A stretch of 64,000 nt of DNA, from the NCBI RefSeq assembly GCF_031323975.1, contig NZ_JAVIWS010000001.1, forward strand, positions 1 through 64,000, written 5' to 3'. The position numbers and the translations under genes were made by a program. The first letter of the stretch is position 1. Each line of letters opens with the position of its first letter. The stretch is from Escherichia ruysiae. Lineage in GTDB: Bacteria; Pseudomonadota; Gammaproteobacteria; Enterobacterales; Enterobacteriaceae. Below the pieces are notes generated by a model that did not search any database, was not told the origin of the DNA, and saw only the letters and a list, made by a program, of their open reading frames with translations. Positions 63,174 through 64,000 of this stretch are shown piece by piece.

Positions 63174-64000
63174 ATGAATCCACAATTGTTACGCGTAACA
63201 AATCGAATCATTGAACGTTCGCGCGAGACTCGCTCTGCATACCTCGCCCGGATCGAACAAGCGAAAACTTCGACCGTTCATCGTTCGCAGTTGGCATGTG
63301 GTAACCTGGCACACGGTTTCGCTGCCTGCCAGCCAGAAGACAAAGCCTCTCTGAAAAGCATGTTGCGTAACAATATCGCTATCATCACCTCCTACAACGA
63401 CATGCTCTCTGCCCACCAGCCTTATGAACACTACCCAGAGATTATTCGTAAAGCACTGCATGAAGCCAACGCGGTCGGTCAGGTTGCAGGTGGTGTTCCG
63501 GCTATGTGCGATGGTGTAACCCAGGGGCAGGACGGCATGGAACTGTCGCTGCTAAGCCGCGAAGTGATTGCAATGTCTGCGGCGGTGGGGCTGTCCCATA
63601 ATATGTTTGATGGCGCGCTGTTCCTCGGCGTGTGCGACAAGATTGTCCCTGGGCTTACGATGGCGGCTTTGTCGTTCGGTCATCTGCCTGCGGTATTTGT
63701 GCCATCAGGTCCAATGGCAAGCGGGTTGCCAAATAAAGAAAAAGTGCGTATTCGCCAGCTTTATGCCGAAGGCAAAGTGGATCGTATGGCTCTGCTGGAG
63801 TCAGAAGCTGCATCTTATCATGCGCCGGGTACATGTACTTTCTACGGTACTGCCAACACCAACCAGATGGTGGTGGAGTTTATGGGGATGCAGTTGCCGG
63901 GCTCTTCTTTTGTTCATCCGGACTCCCCGTTACGTGATGCATTAACTGCAGCCGCAGCGCGCCAGGTTACACGCATGACCGGCAACGGTAATGAATGGAT
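63174..64000 (+). CDS. edd: 6-Phosphogluconate dehydratase (partial, cut by window end)
   Basis: The first 275 codons of Edd, which converts 6-phosphogluconate to 2-keto-3-deoxy-6-phosphogluconate in the Entner-Doudoroff pathway. It starts [20 protein letters not shown] after AGGAG. IlvD/Edd-family features are seen: [37 protein letters not shown] and [10 protein letters not shown], with cysteines for the [4Fe-4S] cluster. The frame is open to base 64,000. It is tandem with zwf; eda should follow outside the window. Confidence 0.95.
   Translation, partial: MNPQLLRVTNRIIERSRETRSAYLARIEQAKTSTVHRSQLACGNLAHGFAACQPEDKASLKSMLRNNIAIITSYNDMLSAHQPYEHYPEIIRKALHEANAVGQVAGGVPAMCDGVTQGQDGMELSLLSREVIAMSAAVGLSHNMFDGALFLGVCDKIVPGLTMAALSFGHLPAVFVPSGPMASGLPNKEKVRIRQLYAEGKVDRMALLESEAASYHAPGTCTFYGTANTNQMVVEFMGMQLPGSSFVHPDSPLRDALTAAAARQVTRMTGNGNEW

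Overview
The window is a stretch of an Escherichia coli chromosome that is not K-12. Bases 1 to about 41,120 are the right-hand three quarters of a lambda-like prophage, and the rest is host DNA. The species call rests on near-identity, as I recall the sequences, of many products to E. coli proteins: MinCDE, YcgLMN, ZnuABC, MepM, LpxM, PykA, HexR, Zwf, Edd, TrkG, AppY and OmpT. An intact ompT argues against Shigella. I cannot name the strain.

Prophage (1-41,117). It reads left to right: the end of replication gene P, ren, an insert with an Arc/Mnt/Ant-type immunity module and a highly structured non-coding stretch, a nin region (ninB/ybcN, ninE, ybcO, rusA, ylcG), antiterminator Q with a late promoter and terminator, a cargo block (Blc-like lipocalin, TudS-DUF1722 desulfidase, AppY-like regulator), phage-21-type lysis genes (holin, SAR endolysin, Rz/Rz1), trkG, a ParB-like plus glycosyltransferase pair, packaging and head genes, a lambda-type tail (tube, G/GT chaperones with a -1 slippery site, broken tape measure, M, L, K, I, J), lom, tail-fibre genes, a tfa remnant, appY and ompT. 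It ends at a copy of the icd 3' end (41,118-41,281), as expected for a phage integrated in icd. The integrase end lies outside the window. Parts resemble lambda, P22, 21, 82 and DLP12, so the element is a mosaic.

Transition zone (41,282-46,068). Where K-12 carries iraM-bluR-bluF-ycgZ-ymgABC, this strain has low-complexity DNA, a small secreted protein, a tRNA-Ile(CAU) gene, a decayed tRNA-Thr, lambdoid debris (an Rz scrap and repeats), yeeN and a ykgJ-like gene.

Host block A (46,069-53,066) follows K-12 order: pdeG, ymgF, ymgD, ymgG, minE-minD-minC, ycgL, ycgM, ycgN. Together these cover c-di-GMP turnover, envelope proteins and division-site placement.

Host block B (53,580-64,000) is znuB-znuC / znuA-mepM, lpxM, pykA, hexR, zwf and edd (cut by the window end). 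It covers zinc import with its Zur operator, peptidoglycan and lipid A maturation, and the HexR/GntR-controlled entry to the Entner-Doudoroff and pentose phosphate pathways. Blocks A and B are far apart in K-12. Their junction here implies an inversion of the terminus region that would be nearly symmetric about dif, unless the assembly is wrong.
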